Shown one piece after another: positions 35,947-46,274 of a stretch of 64,000 nucleotides of DNA. This stretch comes from Candidatus Gastranaerophilales bacterium (lineage in GTDB: Bacteria > Cyanobacteriota > Vampirovibrionia > Gastranaerophilales > Gastranaerophilaceae). Every line of letters begins with the position of its first letter. Position 1 is the first letter of the stretch. The position numbers and the translations under genes were made by a program. The notes below the pieces were generated by a model. The model had not been told where the DNA came from, did not search any database, and worked only from the letters and a program-made list of their open reading frames with translations. The DNA lies in the NCBI GenBank assembly GCA_947625305.1, contig CANQNW010000001.1, forward strand, positions 1 through 64,000, read 5' to 3'.

Positions 35947-37134
35947 CTAGTGCGGGATTATTGAAAGCAATACACCTGCTGCAACAGCCGAACCGATAAC
36001 ACCTGCAACATTCGGGCCCATTGCATGCATTAATAAGAAGTTTTGAGGGTTAGCCTCAAGTCCCACTTTATTTGACACACGGGCTGCCATAGGAACAGCA
36101 GATACACCCGCTGAACCGATTAACGGATTTATTTTTTCTTTTAAGAATAAATTCATAATTTTTGCCATTATTACACCGGCTGCCGTAGCTAATGAGAATG
36201 CTACAATACCGAGGAACAATATTTTTAATGTTTCAACGGTTAAGAAATGGTCAGCTTGTAATTTTGAACCGACCGTTAAGCCTAAAAATATTGTAACGAT
36301 ATTAATTAAAGCATTTTGCATTGTATCTGATAACCTGTCCGTAACACCGCATTCTTTGCATAAGTTACCAAAAGTTAAAGCTCCCACTAAAGGACAAGCC
36401 GAAGGTAAAAATATTAAACAAAGAATTAAAACAACAAGAGGGAAAACGATTTTTTCACGTTTTGAAACTTCTCTTAACTGTGTCATTTGTATCTTACGTT
36501 CTTCTTTTGTTGTTAATAATTTCATAATAGGCGGCTGGATTACAGGAACCAATGCCATATATGAGTATGCCGCAACAGCAATAGAACCTAATAATTCCTG
36601 TTTTAATTTAGTTGTAACATAAATAGAAGTAGGGCCGTCAGCTCCGCCTATGATACCGATTGAGCCTGCTGCCTGCATATCAAATCCGAGAAGGAGTGCA
36701 AGCAATAATGCACCGAATATACCAAATTGAGCGGCACCGCCCAATAATAAAGTTTTAGGATTTGCTATTAAAGGCCCAAAGTCCGTCATAGCACCTACTC
36801 CCATAAATATAATTAACGGGAATAATCCTTTATCGATACCTGCTGCGAATATAATTCCCAAAAATCCGTTAGGCCCTGCTATTTCTTCTCCTATAGGCAT
36901 AGGGATATTTGATAAAATACCGCCGAATGCAATCGGTACAAGAAGCAGCGGTTCAAATTGCTTTTTAATACCAAGCCAAAGAAGAAAACAGCATATTAAT
37001 ATCATTAACGGCTGGCCGAAATGAGTTAAAAATTGTTCAACACCCGTGCCTTCAACCTGTGATTGGGCTGTCCTTATAAAATTACAGATACCTGTAGAGT
37101 TCCAAAGTGATATTAATCCTTCAAGTAATTGCAT
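35947..37134 (-). CDS. oadB: Na+-translocating oxaloacetate/methylmalonyl decarboxylase beta subunit
   Basis: This is a 395 aa polytopic membrane protein that carries out the carboxybiotin decarboxylation coupled to Na+ export. Signature segments are [36 protein letters not shown] and [19 protein letters not shown], with the conserved Asp in the GGADGPT region. The length is standard. It is the last gene of the birA-oadG-oadA-oadB transcript and generates a sodium motive force during fermentation. Confidence 0.95.
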   Translation of the reverse strand: MQLLEGLISLWNSTGICNFIRTAQSQVEGTGVEQFLTHFGQPLMILICCFLLWLGIKKQFEPLLLVPIAFGGILSNIPMPIGEEIAGPNGFLGIIFAAGIDKGLFPLIIFMGVGAMTDFGPLIANPKTLLLGGAAQFGIFGALLLALLLGFDMQAAGSIGIIGGADGPTSIYVTTKLKQELLGSIAVAAYSYMALVPVIQPPIMKLLTTKEERKIQMTQLREVSKREKIVFPLVVLILCLIFLPSACPLVGALTFGNLCKECGVTDRLSDTMQNALINIVTIFLGLTVGSKLQADHFLTVETLKILFLGIVAFSLATAAGVIMAKIMNLFLKEKINPLIGSAGVSAVPMAARVSNKVGLEANPQNFLLMHAMGPNVAGVIGSAVAAGVLLSIIPH

Positions 37135-37142
37135 AATACCTC

Positions 37143-38942
37143 CTAACCTACAGTAGCCATAACTTGACCTGATTGAACTTTATCGCCTTGTCCTACGGAT
37201 ATTGAATTAACCGTACCTGCAATAGGAGATGTTATCGGAGTTTCCATTTTCATTGCTTCTATAACAAGGATTTCTTCATTTTCCGCAACCGTATCACCAA
37301 CATGTTTAAGAACTCTTAATACGGAACCGGGCATAGGAGCTTTAACTTCCGTGCCTTGCGCATTGCCTTGAGTATGAGAAGTTTCTTCAATACCATCCGT
37401 AATATCAACCGTATATTCTTTTCCGTTTACAACCGCAACACCGTTTTGAAGTTTTACGGCAAATTTCTTTCCGTTAACTTTAACCGTGCAGCCTTCGGAA
37501 TTAGAGCATGTAACTGCTGCAGTTTCAGCTTTAGCAGGTTCATTTTTTCTTACTCCGATTGTGCCGTGACCTAGAAGGAAGGCAATACCTTTTTCTTTGC
37601 ATGCTGCTGCTATAAATATATTTTCTTCTGTTTGTTCTAATCCTGCATCAGCAAGCATTTTCTTAGCAGACTCAATACCTTTATTCGGGTCTTTATCATT
37701 TAAGTCAAGAACTGTCTCTGTTGTAGGCGCAAGTCCTAATTGTTCCGATGCTTCTTTTATAACTTCGGCATCAGGTTCACAAGGAGTTTTACCGAAGTAG
37801 CCCAAAACCATTTTTCCGTAGCCTTCTGTCATTTTCTTCCATGGGCCGAACATTACATTTGCGTATGCCTGCTGGAAGTAGAACTGAGAAACGGGGGTAA
37901 CTGATGTAGCAAAACCGCCTTTTTCAACTACTTCTTTCATTGCTGCGACTACTTCAGGGAATCTATCCATTGTTCCGTTATCTCTCATCATTTGAGTGTT
38001 AGCAGTTAATGCACCACCGGGGAGCGGAGAAGATATAATTACAGGATTAACTGCCAATGCTTCAGGAGGCATAAAGTAATCTTTCATACATTCTTTAAAT
38101 ATTTCTTCGGTTTCGAGTATTTTTTCAATATCAATACCCAGGTCATATTCCGTTCCTTTTAATGCGTGCCACATAGAAACAATATCAGGCTGAGCCGTAC
38201 CGCCCGATACGGGTTTCATTGAGAGGTCAATACCGTCAGCACCGCCATCTAATGCAGCTCTATATGCTAAAAGCCCTGTACCTGCAGTTTCATGCGAATG
38301 AAATCTGATATGAGCATCGGGGCCAAGGATTTCTCTTGTTCTTTTTACTGTTTCATATACTTTTTGAGGTGCTGATGTACCTGATGCATCTTTAAATGCT
38401 AATGATGTAAACGGTATACCCGCATCTAATATAGAACGGAGAACTTTTTCATAAAATGCAACATCATGAGCGCCCTTACATCCTATCGGAAGTTCCATCA
38501 TTGTAATTGTAACTTCGTGGTTTAAACCGTTATCAACAATACATTGACCTGAATATATTAAATTATTAACATCATTTAATGCATCAAAGTTTCTGATTGT
38601 TGTCATACCGTGTTTTTTAAACATTTTTGCGTGAAGATTAATTATATCACGAGGCTGAGAATCAAGTCCTACAACATTTACACCTCTTGCCAATGTTTGT
38701 AAATTAATATCGGGGCCAACGGTTTTTCTGATTGTATCCATCATATCAAATGCATTTTCGTTGCAATAAAATATAGGTGATTGAAATCTTGCACCGCCGC
38801 CGACTTCAAAATGCTTTAAACCTGCGGCAACTGCTGCCTCAAGTGCAGGTAAAAAATCTTTTGTGAATACCCTTGCTCCGTATACGGATTGAAATCCGTC
38901 ACGAAAAGATGTATCCATAACTTTAATTTGTTTCATTGTCAT
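37143..38942 (-). CDS. oadA: Oxaloacetate decarboxylase alpha subunit with biotin carrier domain
   Basis: This 599 aa protein has an N-terminal carboxyltransferase TIM barrel ([39 protein letters not shown] with the metal-binding HSH), a PYC_OADA middle domain, and a C-terminal biotinyl domain with the biotinylated lysine in [11 protein letters not shown]. It moves the carboxyl group from oxaloacetate to biotin. A pyruvate carboxylase B subunit is the alternative, but the adjoining OadB and OadG decide for the sodium pump. An AGGGAAAG ribosome site is seen. Confidence 0.93.
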   Translation of the reverse strand: MTMKQIKVMDTSFRDGFQSVYGARVFTKDFLPALEAAVAAGLKHFEVGGGARFQSPIFYCNENAFDMMDTIRKTVGPDINLQTLARGVNVVGLDSQPRDIINLHAKMFKKHGMTTIRNFDALNDVNNLIYSGQCIVDNGLNHEVTITMMELPIGCKGAHDVAFYEKVLRSILDAGIPFTSLAFKDASGTSAPQKVYETVKRTREILGPDAHIRFHSHETAGTGLLAYRAALDGGADGIDLSMKPVSGGTAQPDIVSMWHALKGTEYDLGIDIEKILETEEIFKECMKDYFMPPEALAVNPVIISSPLPGGALTANTQMMRDNGTMDRFPEVVAAMKEVVEKGGFATSVTPVSQFYFQQAYANVMFGPWKKMTEGYGKMVLGYFGKTPCEPDAEVIKEASEQLGLAPTTETVLDLNDKDPNKGIESAKKMLADAGLEQTEENIFIAAACKEKGIAFLLGHGTIGVRKNEPAKAETAAVTCSNSEGCTVKVNGKKFAVKLQNGVAVVNGKEYTVDITDGIEETSHTQGNAQGTEVKAPMPGSVLRVLKHVGDTVAENEEILVIEAMKMETPITSPIAGTVNSISVGQGDKVQSGQVMATVG

Positions 38943-38970
38943 TTTCTTTCCCTCTTATATAAACTAATGA

Positions 38971-39192
38971 TTACTTTCTGTATTTTGCTGCCGCTATAGC
39001 GATAGCCAGTTCTACGTCATTATTTACAGCTCTGTCTGATGTCGGGATTGCAGCTTTAACTTCCACAGGAAAGAGTTTATTTAAATATCCGACAACTTTT
39101 CCCATAATACTAACGGCAATCCATAGAATAACCAGAAACGTAAAAACCGTTCCCATGCCTGCCGCCATAAGTGTTAAACCTTCATTTAACAT
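38971..39192 (-). CDS. oadG: Oxaloacetate decarboxylase gamma subunit
   Basis: This is a 73 aa protein with one N-terminal transmembrane helix (LTLMAAGMGTVFTFLVILW) and a short cytosolic tail, the OadG pattern. It anchors the alpha subunit to OadB. Its start overlaps the birA stop by 7 bp. A C-terminal zinc-binding histidine cluster is not evident, as in short OadG variants. Confidence 0.85.
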   Translation of the reverse strand: MLNEGLTLMAAGMGTVFTFLVILWIAVSIMGKVVGYLNKLFPVEVKAAIPTSDRAVNNDVELAIAIAAAKYRK

Positions 39193-39935
39193 AATATATC
39201 TCCTGTTATAATCTTACATTCATTATTATTTTCATCTTCTGCGAGCAATAAGCCGTTATCATCAATTGCTTTTGCAAAGTATCCGATACTTTTACCCTGT
39301 TCTTTAACGGTAATATTTTTGCCCAAAAATCCGCATCTTGCGATGTAATCAGATTTAATATAATTAAAACCGTTTTTTATAAAACCTTCATATTCTTCAA
39401 AAAACATATCGGCAAGTTTTCTCAAAATTAATTCACAGTCAAAGTTTTTATTTAATATTGAGTATAGAGATGCCGCTTTTTGGTCGATAGAACTTAAAGT
39501 TTCATCTTTCATATTAACATTAAGCCCAAGCCCTAAAACAATTCCTTCTATTTTATTATTACTCATATGAGTTTCCGCAAGAATACCCGAAATTTTAGCC
39601 CCGTTAACCAAGATATCATTCGGCCATTTAATCTGCGGATTTAAATTAAATTCTTTTTCCAAAAACTTACATAAAATAACGGATAAATACTGAGTTAAAT
39701 TTTGATACGGATAATTATCGGTATTTTCAGGTTTTAAAACTATTGAAGTATAAATGTTTTCGGAATTATCGCAAACCCATTTTCTGTTATATCTGCCCCG
39801 TCCTGATGTCTGATTAGTAGTAAAAATAACAGTTTTATCATCAAGGCACATTATATTTTCAAGCGCCCAGCTGTTTGTGGAATGCACTTCCTCCAAGGTT
39901 ATTACTGAATATTTCGACATGTCTAAATTAACCAT
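39186..39935 (-). CDS. birA: Biotin--protein ligase BirA
   Basis: This is a 249 aa, monofunctional ligase without the N-terminal DNA-binding domain. Motifs are SVITLEEVHSTNSWALE, TNQTSGRGRYNRKWVC (biotinyl-AMP loop), QIKWPNDILVNGAKISGIL and IVLGLGLNVN. It biotinylates OadA. I chose the ATG at 39935: a TATAAA box ends 7 nt upstream and no ribosome site is seen, suggesting a leaderless mRNA; a TTG 6 bp further up is possible. Placement at the head of the oad operon couples biotinylation to its substrate. Confidence 0.93.
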   Translation of the reverse strand: MVNLDMSKYSVITLEEVHSTNSWALENIMCLDDKTVIFTTNQTSGRGRYNRKWVCDNSENIYTSIVLKPENTDNYPYQNLTQYLSVILCKFLEKEFNLNPQIKWPNDILVNGAKISGILAETHMSNNKIEGIVLGLGLNVNMKDETLSSIDQKAASLYSILNKNFDCELILRKLADMFFEEYEGFIKNGFNYIKSDYIARCGFLGKNITVKEQGKSIGYFAKAIDDNGLLLAEDENNNECKIITGDILC

Positions 39936-39978
39936 AATCAAATTTATACTAACACAAACAAAATCAAATATAAATTTT

Positions 39979-40398
39979 TTATATTCCGATATTGCTTAAA
40001 AACGGCATTAATTTTTCAAGCATAAATTTCATTAATAATTTATTATTTACGAGCCTGTTTTTAGGAATACATTCTACATTCAAGCTTTTTGCAATATGTT
40101 CAATATTATACATAGCGGAAATCAAAATAATTTTTGAATTTGAATAAGCATGTATATTTTTAACCTGTTCACAAAGCCATTCGCCTGCAAGTTTAGGTTC
40201 ATAATCTGTTTCCATCTGCAAATCTGAAATAATTATTGAAAAAGGATTATCTTTATTTTTTTGAATTATTTCAACAGCTTCTTTTGCACATGAGGCTGTT
40301 GTTATTTCAAATAATTCACCGTATAGTTCACCTATAAGGGATTTATGAAATTCAATCCAGCCAAGGGTATCATCAACTATTAATATTTTTATCTTCAT
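39979..40398 (-). CDS. Single-domain response regulator
   Basis: This is a 139 aa stand-alone receiver. Acidic pair in KILIVDDT, phospho-acceptor D59 in IIISDLQME, and the conserved Lys in CIPKNRL. Start at 40398: a TATAAT box lies exactly 6 nt upstream and no ribosome site, again pointing to a leaderless transcript; an upstream ATG at 40413 would fall inside that box. No output domain; a partner kinase is not adjacent. Confidence 0.82.
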   Translation of the reverse strand: MKIKILIVDDTLGWIEFHKSLIGELYGELFEITTASCAKEAVEIIQKNKDNPFSIIISDLQMETDYEPKLAGEWLCEQVKNIHAYSNSKIILISAMYNIEHIAKSLNVECIPKNRLVNNKLLMKFMLEKLMPFLSNIGI

Positions 40399-40503
40399 AA
40401 AACTATTATACATAAGTATAACTTTTTCTCAAAAAATTAACAGTAAGTATCTTATATATCGGTAAAGAATAATTTAAAATAAATAAAGTAAGTTGGAAGA
40501 AAT

Positions 40504-40662
40504 ATGAATATACAAATATATTTAAATGAAATAAAAAACAGAATAAATAAAATAAATAATTTTGTAACAAATCCTATCAATTACAAAGATATAAATAATC
40601 CGTTTGCGTCGACACTACCTAAAACCTATGTTTGGATTGAAGATGACAGAAAAAAGGATTAA
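40504..40662 (+). CDS. 52 aa small protein
   Basis: ATG at 40504 with GGAAGAA 6-7 nt upstream. The product is MNIQIYLNEIKNRINKINNF..., Asn/Lys/Ile-rich and ending YVWIEDDRKKD. The good ribosome site and the 4 bp stop overlap with the convergent glycosyltransferase suggest a real gene. There is no recognised family and no membrane segment. Confidence 0.5.
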   Translation: MNIQIYLNEIKNRINKINNFVTNPINYKDINNPFASTLPKTYVWIEDDRKKD

Positions 40663-41618
40663 ATAATTTCCGTTTCAATAATATATCTGGGGCGCGCCTT
40701 AACCTCCTGAAACAACTGCCCTAAATATTCAGCAATTATACCCAGACAAAGTATTTGAATACCGCTTATAAAGCCGATTGAAACAACAATAGTAGTCCAG
40801 CCGGGTACAGGGTTATTATTTGTAAATTTGTCAATTAATGCACTTAAACCTATCAAAAAACTGACAAAGGACATACTAAAACCTACAAAAGTTACCATTC
40901 TTAAAGGGACTAAACTAAATGATGTTATTCCGCTCATTGCCAGTGAATATAAAGAAAAGGGAGTATATTTTGATTTTCCGCATTTTCTCGGTTTTACATC
41001 AAAGTATACATAATCCTTTTTAAAACCGAGTTCATTAAACATTCCTCTTAAGAATAAATTTGTTTCTTTAAAATTATTTAAAACTTTAACTATTTCTTTA
41101 GATACAAGCCTGTAATCGGAATGATTAACTTTAATATTTACTCCCAATAAATTCATAAATTTATAAAAAGATAAAGCCGATACTTTTTTAATAATACCGT
41201 CTGTTTTTCTGTCATTTCTTATTCCAAGCACCATTTGAGCACCGTTTTTATATTTAATGACAAAATCTTTTATTTTATTTTCGTCCTGCTGGAGATCGGC
41301 ATCAATAGTAATTATACAATCTGCACCAAAATTTACGGATTCGGTTAATCCTGCCAGTATTGCCTTTTGATTTCCGTAATTTCTGCTGAATTTAATTCCT
41401 TTTACTTTACCCGAGTGTTCTTTATTTTGAGTTTGAATAATATCCCAAGTTTTATCCGTACTTCCGTCATCAACATAAAGTATAAAACTGTTTTCAGCTA
41501 TTAAGTTTTCATCACCGAGGCTTTTTAAAACAGCTAAAATAGTACCAGTTGTAGAACTTAAACATTCTTCTTCGTTTAAGCAAGGAATAACTATAGATAA
41601 AACAGGAGCATCTGGCAT
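40659..41618 (-). CDS. GT2 glycosyltransferase with two C-terminal membrane helices
   Basis: This 319 aa protein is of the polyprenyl-phosphate glycosyltransferase type (GtrB/DPM1-like). Motifs are LSIVIPCLNEEECL, FILYVDDGSTDKTW, IITIDADLQQDEN (metal-binding DAD), and HSDYRLVSKEIV. Two hydrophobic helices (about 230-255 and 265-292) anchor it, and the tail GIIAEYLGQLFQEVKARPRY is typical. It makes a lipid-linked sugar that membrane enzymes such as the ArnT-like protein of this window could use. It is divergent from the ChbG-like deacetylase. Confidence 0.9.
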   Translation of the reverse strand: MPDAPVLSIVIPCLNEEECLSSTTGTILAVLKSLGDENLIAENSFILYVDDGSTDKTWDIIQTQNKEHSGKVKGIKFSRNYGNQKAILAGLTESVNFGADCIITIDADLQQDENKIKDFVIKYKNGAQMVLGIRNDRKTDGIIKKVSALSFYKFMNLLGVNIKVNHSDYRLVSKEIVKVLNNFKETNLFLRGMFNELGFKKDYVYFDVKPRKCGKSKYTPFSLYSLAMSGITSFSLVPLRMVTFVGFSMSFVSFLIGLSALIDKFTNNNPVPGWTTIVVSIGFISGIQILCLGIIAEYLGQLFQEVKARPRYIIETEII

Positions 41619-41676
41619 TTTTTGTAACCTTTTATGTTAAAATTCATATGGAAATAATAAAATATATTTAGAAAAT

Positions 41677-42513
41677 ATGCAAATGAAAAAAATTATTATT
41701 AATGCGGACGATTTTGGATATTCACCTGATAATAATGAAGCGATAAAACAAGGTTTTTTGTCAGGAATAATTACTTCTGCAAGTATTTTAACTAATCTAC
41801 ATGGTTTTGATGATGCGGTTAATAATGTTTTAAAAGAAATACCTGATATAGACTTAGGATTCCATTTTAATATTACCGAAGGTAAAAGCCTGACAGATTG
41901 TAATTTACTATGTGATAAAGACGGTTATTTTAATAATTCATATTTAGATTTAATATTAAAATCAAACAGTCAAAAATTTATTGAACAAGTTGAAAAAGAA
42001 TTTAGAGTTCAAATAGAAAAAATTCTTAAATATCATCCGATTACTCACATAGATTCACATATGCATGTACATGCCATTCCTAAAATATTTAAGCTGTTTT
42101 TAAAACTGGCAAAAGAATATGATATTCAATTTATAAGAACTCAAAAAGAAATACCTTATATTATTTGGAGAAAATCACTAAATTTAAAATATCCCGTAAA
42201 TATTATAAAAAATATTCTGTTAAACTTTTTTACTACAATAAACAATAGAGAGCTTGCAAATACCAAAATAAAAACAAATGATTACTTTATAGGAGTTTTG
42301 TATACGGGTCATATGGATGAAAGTACAATAATACAAGGAATAAAAAAGATAAAGAAAAATAATTCCATAACAGAAGTAATATTTCATCCGACCGTAAATA
42401 AAAATAAACAAAATAATTATAAAGAATTTTTAATAACACAAAACCCGAAAATAAAAGAGTTACTTTTAAATTCAGGTTTTGAATTAAAAAATTATTCAAA
42501 TTCTACATACTAA
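41677..42513 (+). CDS. ChbG/HpnK-like carbohydrate deacetylase (YdjC family)
   Basis: This is a 278 aa protein. IINADDFGYSPDNNEAI gives the Asp-Asp metal site, LGFHFNITEGK the first histidine, and HIDSHMHVHAIPKIF the second histidine cluster; EVIFHPTV closes the site. The family removes N-acetyl groups from chito-oligosaccharides or hopanoid glycolipids. Beside a polyprenyl-sugar glycosyltransferase it may modify a lipid-linked GlcNAc-type sugar before transfer. It overlaps the convergent gene by 4 bp. Confidence 0.88.
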   Translation: MQMKKIIINADDFGYSPDNNEAIKQGFLSGIITSASILTNLHGFDDAVNNVLKEIPDIDLGFHFNITEGKSLTDCNLLCDKDGYFNNSYLDLILKSNSQKFIEQVEKEFRVQIEKILKYHPITHIDSHMHVHAIPKIFKLFLKLAKEYDIQFIRTQKEIPYIIWRKSLNLKYPVNIIKNILLNFFTTINNRELANTKIKTNDYFIGVLYTGHMDESTIIQGIKKIKKNNSITEVIFHPTVNKNKQNNYKEFLITQNPKIKELLLNSGFELKNYSNSTY

Positions 42514-44594
42514 GAAACCAATATGTTCATAATACCAACGGGAGATTCTCCATCTTTAAGCAGTTTTTCTATGTATTCAGCCTTTTTATGATTAATTTCA
42601 CCGTTTTCTAATCTGCAGGCATTTATTATTTTTTCAGTTATTTCAAAATAAGTTTTATCTTCACTTAACAGCCATAGTATATTAGTAAGTGTTTTGTCAA
42701 AATTACCTTTTTCATCAGAACATATTTTTAAAGCAGATAATATATTTTCAGGGGATTCATTATTTTTTGTCATAATTGAGCAGATATCCGCAGCTTCTTC
42801 ACTGGCTCTGCCGTTATCATCTTTACATAAAGCCATTATATTTTTGATAACTTCATAATTAAATTTAGGTTCTGTTTCTTCAGCTTTATAAATGGAATTC
42901 AAAATTTCAAGAGAATATTCATCAATTATTCCGTTTTTATTTTCTGCATAATGACCTGATAATTGACAGTTATCCTTTTTATAAGTATCTGCATATTGCG
43001 CCAATATATCTAAATATTCCGGATGTTTTCTGTATTCGGGCAAAGTTTTAATAATATTTTGTCCGTTAACATAAACAGAGCTTAATGCTGAACATATATC
43101 TGCATCAGATTGAAGTATATTGCCATTTTCATCTTTTTTACAGGCATCAACCATATCTTTAATATCTTTAGATAAAGCACCTGCTTTTTTTAATTGGCAA
43201 ATTGTTTTTAATTTGGATATATTTAATGAACCGTCTTTATTTATACAGCTTTTAGTCAATTCAATTAAAGAACCGTAGGTTATACCGGCTCCTCTTAAAT
43301 TAATTACGGCTCTTGCAACATTATTATTTATTTCACCTTTACTGTCTGTAAAATCAGAAACAAATTGAATAATTATCCTGTCTTCTAATGCACCAATATC
43401 CTTATTATATTCTTTTATTAATTGTTCTATGGGTTTATCGGATTTTATAGAAGAATTTATTAAATAATTAATCTTTAAAAAGCCGTCATTGTCAAAAAGT
43501 GCAATTGGGCTTTTGCGTTCTTTTTCTTCATTATCTCTTGTTGAAACTAATATATCTTTTAATTTGCAAACAAAATCTACTGATTTTTTTGAAATTGAAT
43601 ATTTATTATTATCATTTTTTACTGTAAGAAGATTTGATATAACAGGTGCGGTTGGAAAAGACTGAAAACCATATTTATAATAACAGCCTAATTTCCCTAA
43701 TAATTTATAAAGCATATCCATTGCCAAAGGTCTATCTTCAAAATCTTTTTTAAGGAAAGACATATCTTCCTTGCCCGGAAAATCCTTTTTAACTTGAATA
43801 TAATCATCAATTGCGGTTTGTGCAGTTTCAATATTAATATCAACCAATTTTTCAGAATGTTCATCTTCTTCAACTAAAAGCGGATATAAAATAAAGTTAA
43901 CAATATATCTGATATCCATACCATCTTTTGCTGATTTATATATATTATCAATTATAAATTTTTTATCTTCATCTTGATAATGACTTATGAACATTGATAA
44001 ATTTTTTATTACAGAATAATCTGCAACAGGACCTAAATCATGATCAATATTTTTAATACAATCTAAATCTTGAGAAGAAATATTATATTTTTCTTCATCT
44101 TCCTTTTTAACAGATAAAGCCTCTACTGCCGACATTGCCTCTTCAAGATTCAGCCCCATTTTTTGAAATAATGAAAGTGCAGACATAGCAGTTTCTTTTG
44201 ATTTTTCTAAATATTTATTGCTGAATTGTTTAATTTGACTTTTTGTACTGTTATATTGTACCGATTTACTAAATAAATAATCTTCTGTACTGACAAAATT
44301 GCTTGCAATATTATCAACTTTCGGAGTACTTATTATTTTTTTTATTTCTTCAATTCTTTTATCAATCCATTCTCCTTCCTCCATAAGGTTTTCAGCGAAT
44401 GCTTTAATTTTAAGATTTTCAAGTATTTTAAGTTCTTGATTAAGAGCAACCGGTGAATTTGCAAAATCTGATTTAGATATTTTTCGAAACTGTTTTAAAT
44501 ATTCAGATTTTACATATTTATACGAACTTTTACGATTTTGTACGTCATCATTTATTTTATCGTAAATAACACCTATTTTAGAGATTTTCTGCAT
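42510..44594 (-). CDS. Large helical protein of unknown function
   Basis: This is a 694 aa, soluble, Lys/Glu/Asn-rich protein, almost entirely predicted helical. I see irregular internal repeats of about 40-60 residues with a pattern like (I/L)xxAC(K/R)DExGxx...AxxICxIxxxGxxxENI (for example ICSALSSVYVNGQNIIKTLP and ICSIMTKNNESPENILSALK). These could form a solenoid. No signal peptide or catalytic motif is recognised. It is probably a lineage-specific protein. Confidence 0.55.
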   Translation of the reverse strand: MQKISKIGVIYDKINDDVQNRKSSYKYVKSEYLKQFRKISKSDFANSPVALNQELKILENLKIKAFAENLMEEGEWIDKRIEEIKKIISTPKVDNIASNFVSTEDYLFSKSVQYNSTKSQIKQFSNKYLEKSKETAMSALSLFQKMGLNLEEAMSAVEALSVKKEDEEKYNISSQDLDCIKNIDHDLGPVADYSVIKNLSMFISHYQDEDKKFIIDNIYKSAKDGMDIRYIVNFILYPLLVEEDEHSEKLVDINIETAQTAIDDYIQVKKDFPGKEDMSFLKKDFEDRPLAMDMLYKLLGKLGCYYKYGFQSFPTAPVISNLLTVKNDNNKYSISKKSVDFVCKLKDILVSTRDNEEKERKSPIALFDNDGFLKINYLINSSIKSDKPIEQLIKEYNKDIGALEDRIIIQFVSDFTDSKGEINNNVARAVINLRGAGITYGSLIELTKSCINKDGSLNISKLKTICQLKKAGALSKDIKDMVDACKKDENGNILQSDADICSALSSVYVNGQNIIKTLPEYRKHPEYLDILAQYADTYKKDNCQLSGHYAENKNGIIDEYSLEILNSIYKAEETEPKFNYEVIKNIMALCKDDNGRASEEAADICSIMTKNNESPENILSALKICSDEKGNFDKTLTNILWLLSEDKTYFEITEKIINACRLENGEINHKKAEYIEKLLKDGESPVGIMNILVS

Positions 44595-44841
44595 TTTTCA
44601 CCTTCTGTGCCTTAGCACATCTTATTAACCTTTACATGAATAATATTAATAAACACTTATTTCTCCTACATTAAAAATTGAAAATTATAAAAATTTTCTA
44701 AATATAAAGTTAAAGTTACAAATGTTTACAAAATAAAAAATTAAGATTTGTAAACATTTACTCATTTTTTGTAAATCCAAAATCTTGATATTTTTTTTAT
44801 GAAACGGAAGTTAATCGGAATTAAAGAAAAGGTAAGGTAAA

Positions 44842-45174
44842 ATGTTAAATCAAGAAAAAAAAGTAACAATTGAATTAGTAGAAGAAACAGGCAAGACAAT
44901 TAAAGAAACTGCAGCCATGTCATGTCCAATTACAAATGAATATACCAATTCTGATAAATTATCTTTGATGATTGCAAAAATATTACATGAAGAATTACCC
45001 ATGATTAAGGATAATTCATTATTATACAATTTGGTTTTATACTCTGTATCAGAAAAGATGAAGACTGTACAAACAGTAGAAAATGTTTTATCATGTATAA
45101 AGGAAACAAATGCAAAAACAGTAGAAGATGTTTCCTTTAAAAATGGAGAAGTTTGTATTAAATGTTCAATTTAA
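44842..45174 (+). CDS. Small helical protein, first of an overlapping paralog pair
   Basis: This is a 110 aa protein. The helical segment MIAKILHEELPMIKDNSLLYNLVLYSVSEKM (about residues 48-78) resembles AMVEEMLVKEFSPKIKEKKS and its continuation in the next gene. Its last 13 bp overlap that gene, so they are probably translationally coupled. AAGGTAAGG lies upstream of the ATG. The function is unknown. The 247 bp before it is AT-rich with several TTTGTAAA repeats. Confidence 0.5.
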   Translation: MLNQEKKVTIELVEETGKTIKETAAMSCPITNEYTNSDKLSLMIAKILHEELPMIKDNSLLYNLVLYSVSEKMKTVQTVENVLSCIKETNAKTVEDVSFKNGEVCIKCSI

Positions 45175-45470
45175 AGAACTTTAAGCTTGTAAAGGAACTA
45201 AAAGATATAAAGCCGAAAATTGACTGGCTTAAGTTTTCATCATCAAAAAACAAAGCAACTATGCCTTCTGACTTATTAAGTGTTTCTTCAATAGAAAAAA
45301 GATTTTTGGATGAAGATTTAAAAATCAGGGCAATGGTTGAAGAAATGCTTGTAAAAGAATTCTCTCCCAAAATAAAAGAGAAAAAATCTTATAATTTTTT
45401 AGTTGATTCTGTTGTTAATAAATTAAAACAAAAACAGCTTAGCAATATTAAAGAAACAGAACAAATATAG
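45162..45470 (+). CDS. Small helical protein, second of the paralog pair
   Basis: This is a 102 aa basic protein, start overlapping the preceding gene by 13 bp. It shares the helical core (MVEEMLVKEFSPKIKEKKSY, then NFLVDSVVNKLK) with the preceding protein, which suggests duplication followed by divergence, possibly into two subunits of one complex. No known domain. It lies upstream of the Hsp20 gene. Confidence 0.5.
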   Translation: MFNLKNFKLVKELKDIKPKIDWLKFSSSKNKATMPSDLLSVSSIEKRFLDEDLKIRAMVEEMLVKEFSPKIKEKKSYNFLVDSVVNKLKQKQLSNIKETEQI

Positions 45471-45561
45471 CTGTTTTTATTACCCTGTAAGGTAATGTTT
45501 TATTGTGTTCTTTTATACAAAATGAATACGAATAATTTGTATATTTGTATAGGAGAACATT

Positions 45562-46023
45562 ATGAAATACTTAATTAAAAAGCCTGATACTTTTTTAAAT
45601 ACTTTAAATGAAGATATAAATTCAATCCTGCAAAAAAGTTTTGATAATTTATTTCCCGAATATATTTTCCATCAGGAATTAAACGGCATGGCAATGCCCG
45701 TAGATGTCAAAGAATATGATGATTATTACTGTGTAAAAGTAGAATTACCGGGGATAAATAAAGAAGATATAAATATAGATATTAATAAATCTTATGTAAA
45801 AATTGAAGCACACAAAGAAAGCGAAAAAGAAGACGAAAATAAAAAACATAAATATCATAAAACAGAATTCAGGTACGGAAATTATTCAAGAACCTTGTAT
45901 TTCCCTTATGAAATAGATGTGGAAAAATCAACTGCCGATTTAAAAAAGGGAATATTGGATCTGCATTTACCGAAATTAGAATCTGATGATAAAAAGACAA
46001 AAAAATTAGAAATAAAAGAATAA
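45562..46023 (+). CDS. Hsp20 small heat-shock protein
   Basis: This is a 153 aa protein with an alpha-crystallin domain (about residues 45-140): MAMPVDVKEYDDYYCVKVEL, PGINKEDINIDI, FRYGNYSRTLYFP and ADLKKGILDLHLPK. It is an ATP-independent holdase for unfolding proteins. AGGAGAAC precedes the ATG. It is immediately followed by a small ACT-like gene and a CoA-disulfide-reductase-like flavoprotein, a set that would fit stress defence. No CIRCE-type inverted repeat was seen upstream. Confidence 0.92.
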   Translation: MKYLIKKPDTFLNTLNEDINSILQKSFDNLFPEYIFHQELNGMAMPVDVKEYDDYYCVKVELPGINKEDINIDINKSYVKIEAHKESEKEDENKKHKYHKTEFRYGNYSRTLYFPYEIDVEKSTADLKKGILDLHLPKLESDDKKTKKLEIKE

Positions 46024-46024
46024 A

Positions 46025-46264
46025 ATGACGGTAATAATAGGGGTAAAGCTGCCCGAGAAAGAAGAAAATGCGGTTGAATTTCAGCGGATTTTAACTAAAT
46101 CCAACTGCATAATAAAAATGCGGATTGGAATAAATAATTCAACTATATTTTGTTCTTCATCGGGGATAATACTTCTTCAGGTGGAAAATGAAGAAAATGC
46201 AACAGCGCTTGAAAAATCTTTGTTAGAAATCAGCGGTATTGAAATACAGCAAATGATATTTTAG
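46025..46264 (+). CDS. Small ACT-like/iron-hydrogenase-regulator-like protein
   Basis: This is a 79 aa protein. The pattern VIIGVKLPEKEENAVEFQRI, then IIKMRIGINN, then IILLQVENEENATALEKSL resembles the TM1266-type ferredoxin-like proteins (VIIGxxV...IxxRMGI...), thought to regulate hydrogenase or redox systems. The similarity is weak and by eye. The gene lies 1 bp after hsp20 and 10 bp before the flavoprotein gene. Confidence 0.4.
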   Translation: MTVIIGVKLPEKEENAVEFQRILTKSNCIIKMRIGINNSTIFCSSSGIILLQVENEENATALEKSLLEISGIEIQQMIF

Positions 46265-46274
46265 GAAAAATAAA

